Below are positions 63,807 through 64,000 of a stretch of 64,000 nucleotides of DNA, piece after piece; the first letter of the stretch is position 1; the number at the start of each line of letters is the position of its first letter. The DNA comes from RGIG3135 sp964477115 (lineage in GTDB: Bacteria; Actinomycetota; Coriobacteriia; Coriobacteriales; Eggerthellaceae), in NCBI GenBank assembly GCA_964477115.1, contig CAYZCY010000002.1, positions 1 through 64,000 on the forward strand. The letters are read 5' to 3'. The position numbers were made by a program, and so were the translations under genes. The notes below the pieces were generated by a model. The model was not told the DNA's origin. It saw nothing but the letters and a program-made list of their open reading frames with translations, and ran no database searches.

Positions 63807-64000
63807 TTATGCTGCTTCAAGGTCAAAGCCGAATTCGGCAGCTAGCATTTTCAGGGAATCATCATCTCCAGAAATGACGCGAACCTCGCCCCATACGCTT
63901 CCAAAGCGCTCAAGCGCGCAATCGAGCAAGGCCTCCCTGACCACGATGAGCGTATGGGCAAATGCAGGAACAGGACCCGCATCAAGCAGATCGAGCGCAG
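63807..64000 (-). CDS. C-terminal fragment of an unidentified protein (cut by window edge)
   Basis: Open frame entering from base 64000 and ending at a TAA (63807-63809); 64 residues are visible, including PVPAFAHTLIVVREALLD and FGSVWGEVRVISGDDDS, finishing FGFDLEAA. No domain recognised. It lies just upstream of thyX (55 bp) on the same strand and may share its transcript. Confidence 0.5.
   Translation of the reverse strand, partial: ALDLLDAGPVPAFAHTLIVVREALLDCALERFGSVWGEVRVISGDDDSLKMLAAEFGFDLEAA

Noticed and set aside
1..64000. Prophage, insertion sequence or genomic island
   Set aside because: No integrase, transposase, capsid or toxin-antitoxin frame, no long direct or inverted repeats, and the tRNA-Leu gene is not followed by a duplicated 3' end.

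Overview
The window is a contiguous stretch of bacterial core chromosome with moderately high GC (by eye about 55-60 %). The gene order rimP-nusA-ylxR-infB-rbfA-nrnA-truB-ribF, a 12-helix membrane LuxR-type regulator, two DAACS carriers, a K+-type membrane pyrophosphatase, ThyX, split class I fumarase and an archaeal-looking topoisomerase I all fit an anaerobic, fermentative actinobacterium of the class Coriobacteriia (Eggerthellaceae/Coriobacteriaceae type). That assignment is inferred from gene content; there is no rRNA here to test it. I see no phage, transposon, CRISPR array or rRNA. Most genes lie on the minus strand.

Layout. 1-6.5 kb: the 5' part of a small membrane protein, dGTPase, RNase HI, membrane LuxR regulator, TatA and the ion-pumping pyrophosphatase. 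6.6-8.5 kb: a plus-strand LTA-synthase-like enzyme. 8.5-16.9 kb: one long minus-strand translation/RNA-processing operon (rimP to ribF), with an extended -10 promoter and an attenuator-like hairpin in its leader. 16.9-22.8 kb: a possible catabolic module of a dicarboxylate/amino-acid symporter, acyl-CoA synthetase, XRE-cupin regulator and Fe-S old-yellow-enzyme reductase. 23-29 kb: serC, a coiled-coil lipoprotein, a 2-hydroxyacid dehydrogenase, purine nucleoside phosphorylase, prmC and prfA. 29.3-31.7 kb: gap (plus strand) converging on trxA-trxB. 32-41.2 kb: thrS, a zinc-ribbon membrane protein, valS, clpX, clpP and tig. 41.5 kb: tRNA-Leu(UAG). 41.7-48.1 kb: transporters (SstT, MATE, EamA, APC) and a PAP2 phosphatase. 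48.5-54.6 kb: radical SAM protein, HIBADH-like protein with a metal-binding tail, DegV, PncB and RicT. 54.6-57.7 kb: holB, tmk and malic enzyme. 57.8-59.2 kb: two-subunit fumarase (plus). 59.2-64 kb: topA, DUF1385 protein, thyX and the 3' end of an unidentified gene.

The genes combine information processing (translation initiation, termination and rescue, tRNA charging, Clp proteolysis, replication clamp loading, dNTP control) with an anaerobic energy layout: PPi-driven ion pumping, malic enzyme plus fumarase around malate/fumarate, cation-coupled amino-acid and dicarboxylate uptake, and thioredoxin redox control. Many start codons are GTG placed behind strong AGGAGG sites; for tig and topA the longest reading frame starts in or before its own ribosome-binding site and was shortened.

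No unmistakable new defence or mobile system is visible. The points most worth a second look are a zinc-finger-like tail on NusA, a Cys/His/Asp-rich tail on a HIBADH-like protein, the archaeal-type TopA, the acyl-CoA ligase/XRE-cupin/enoate-reductase module, a tRNA-like fragment downstream of thrS, and structured leaders of rimP and thrS.
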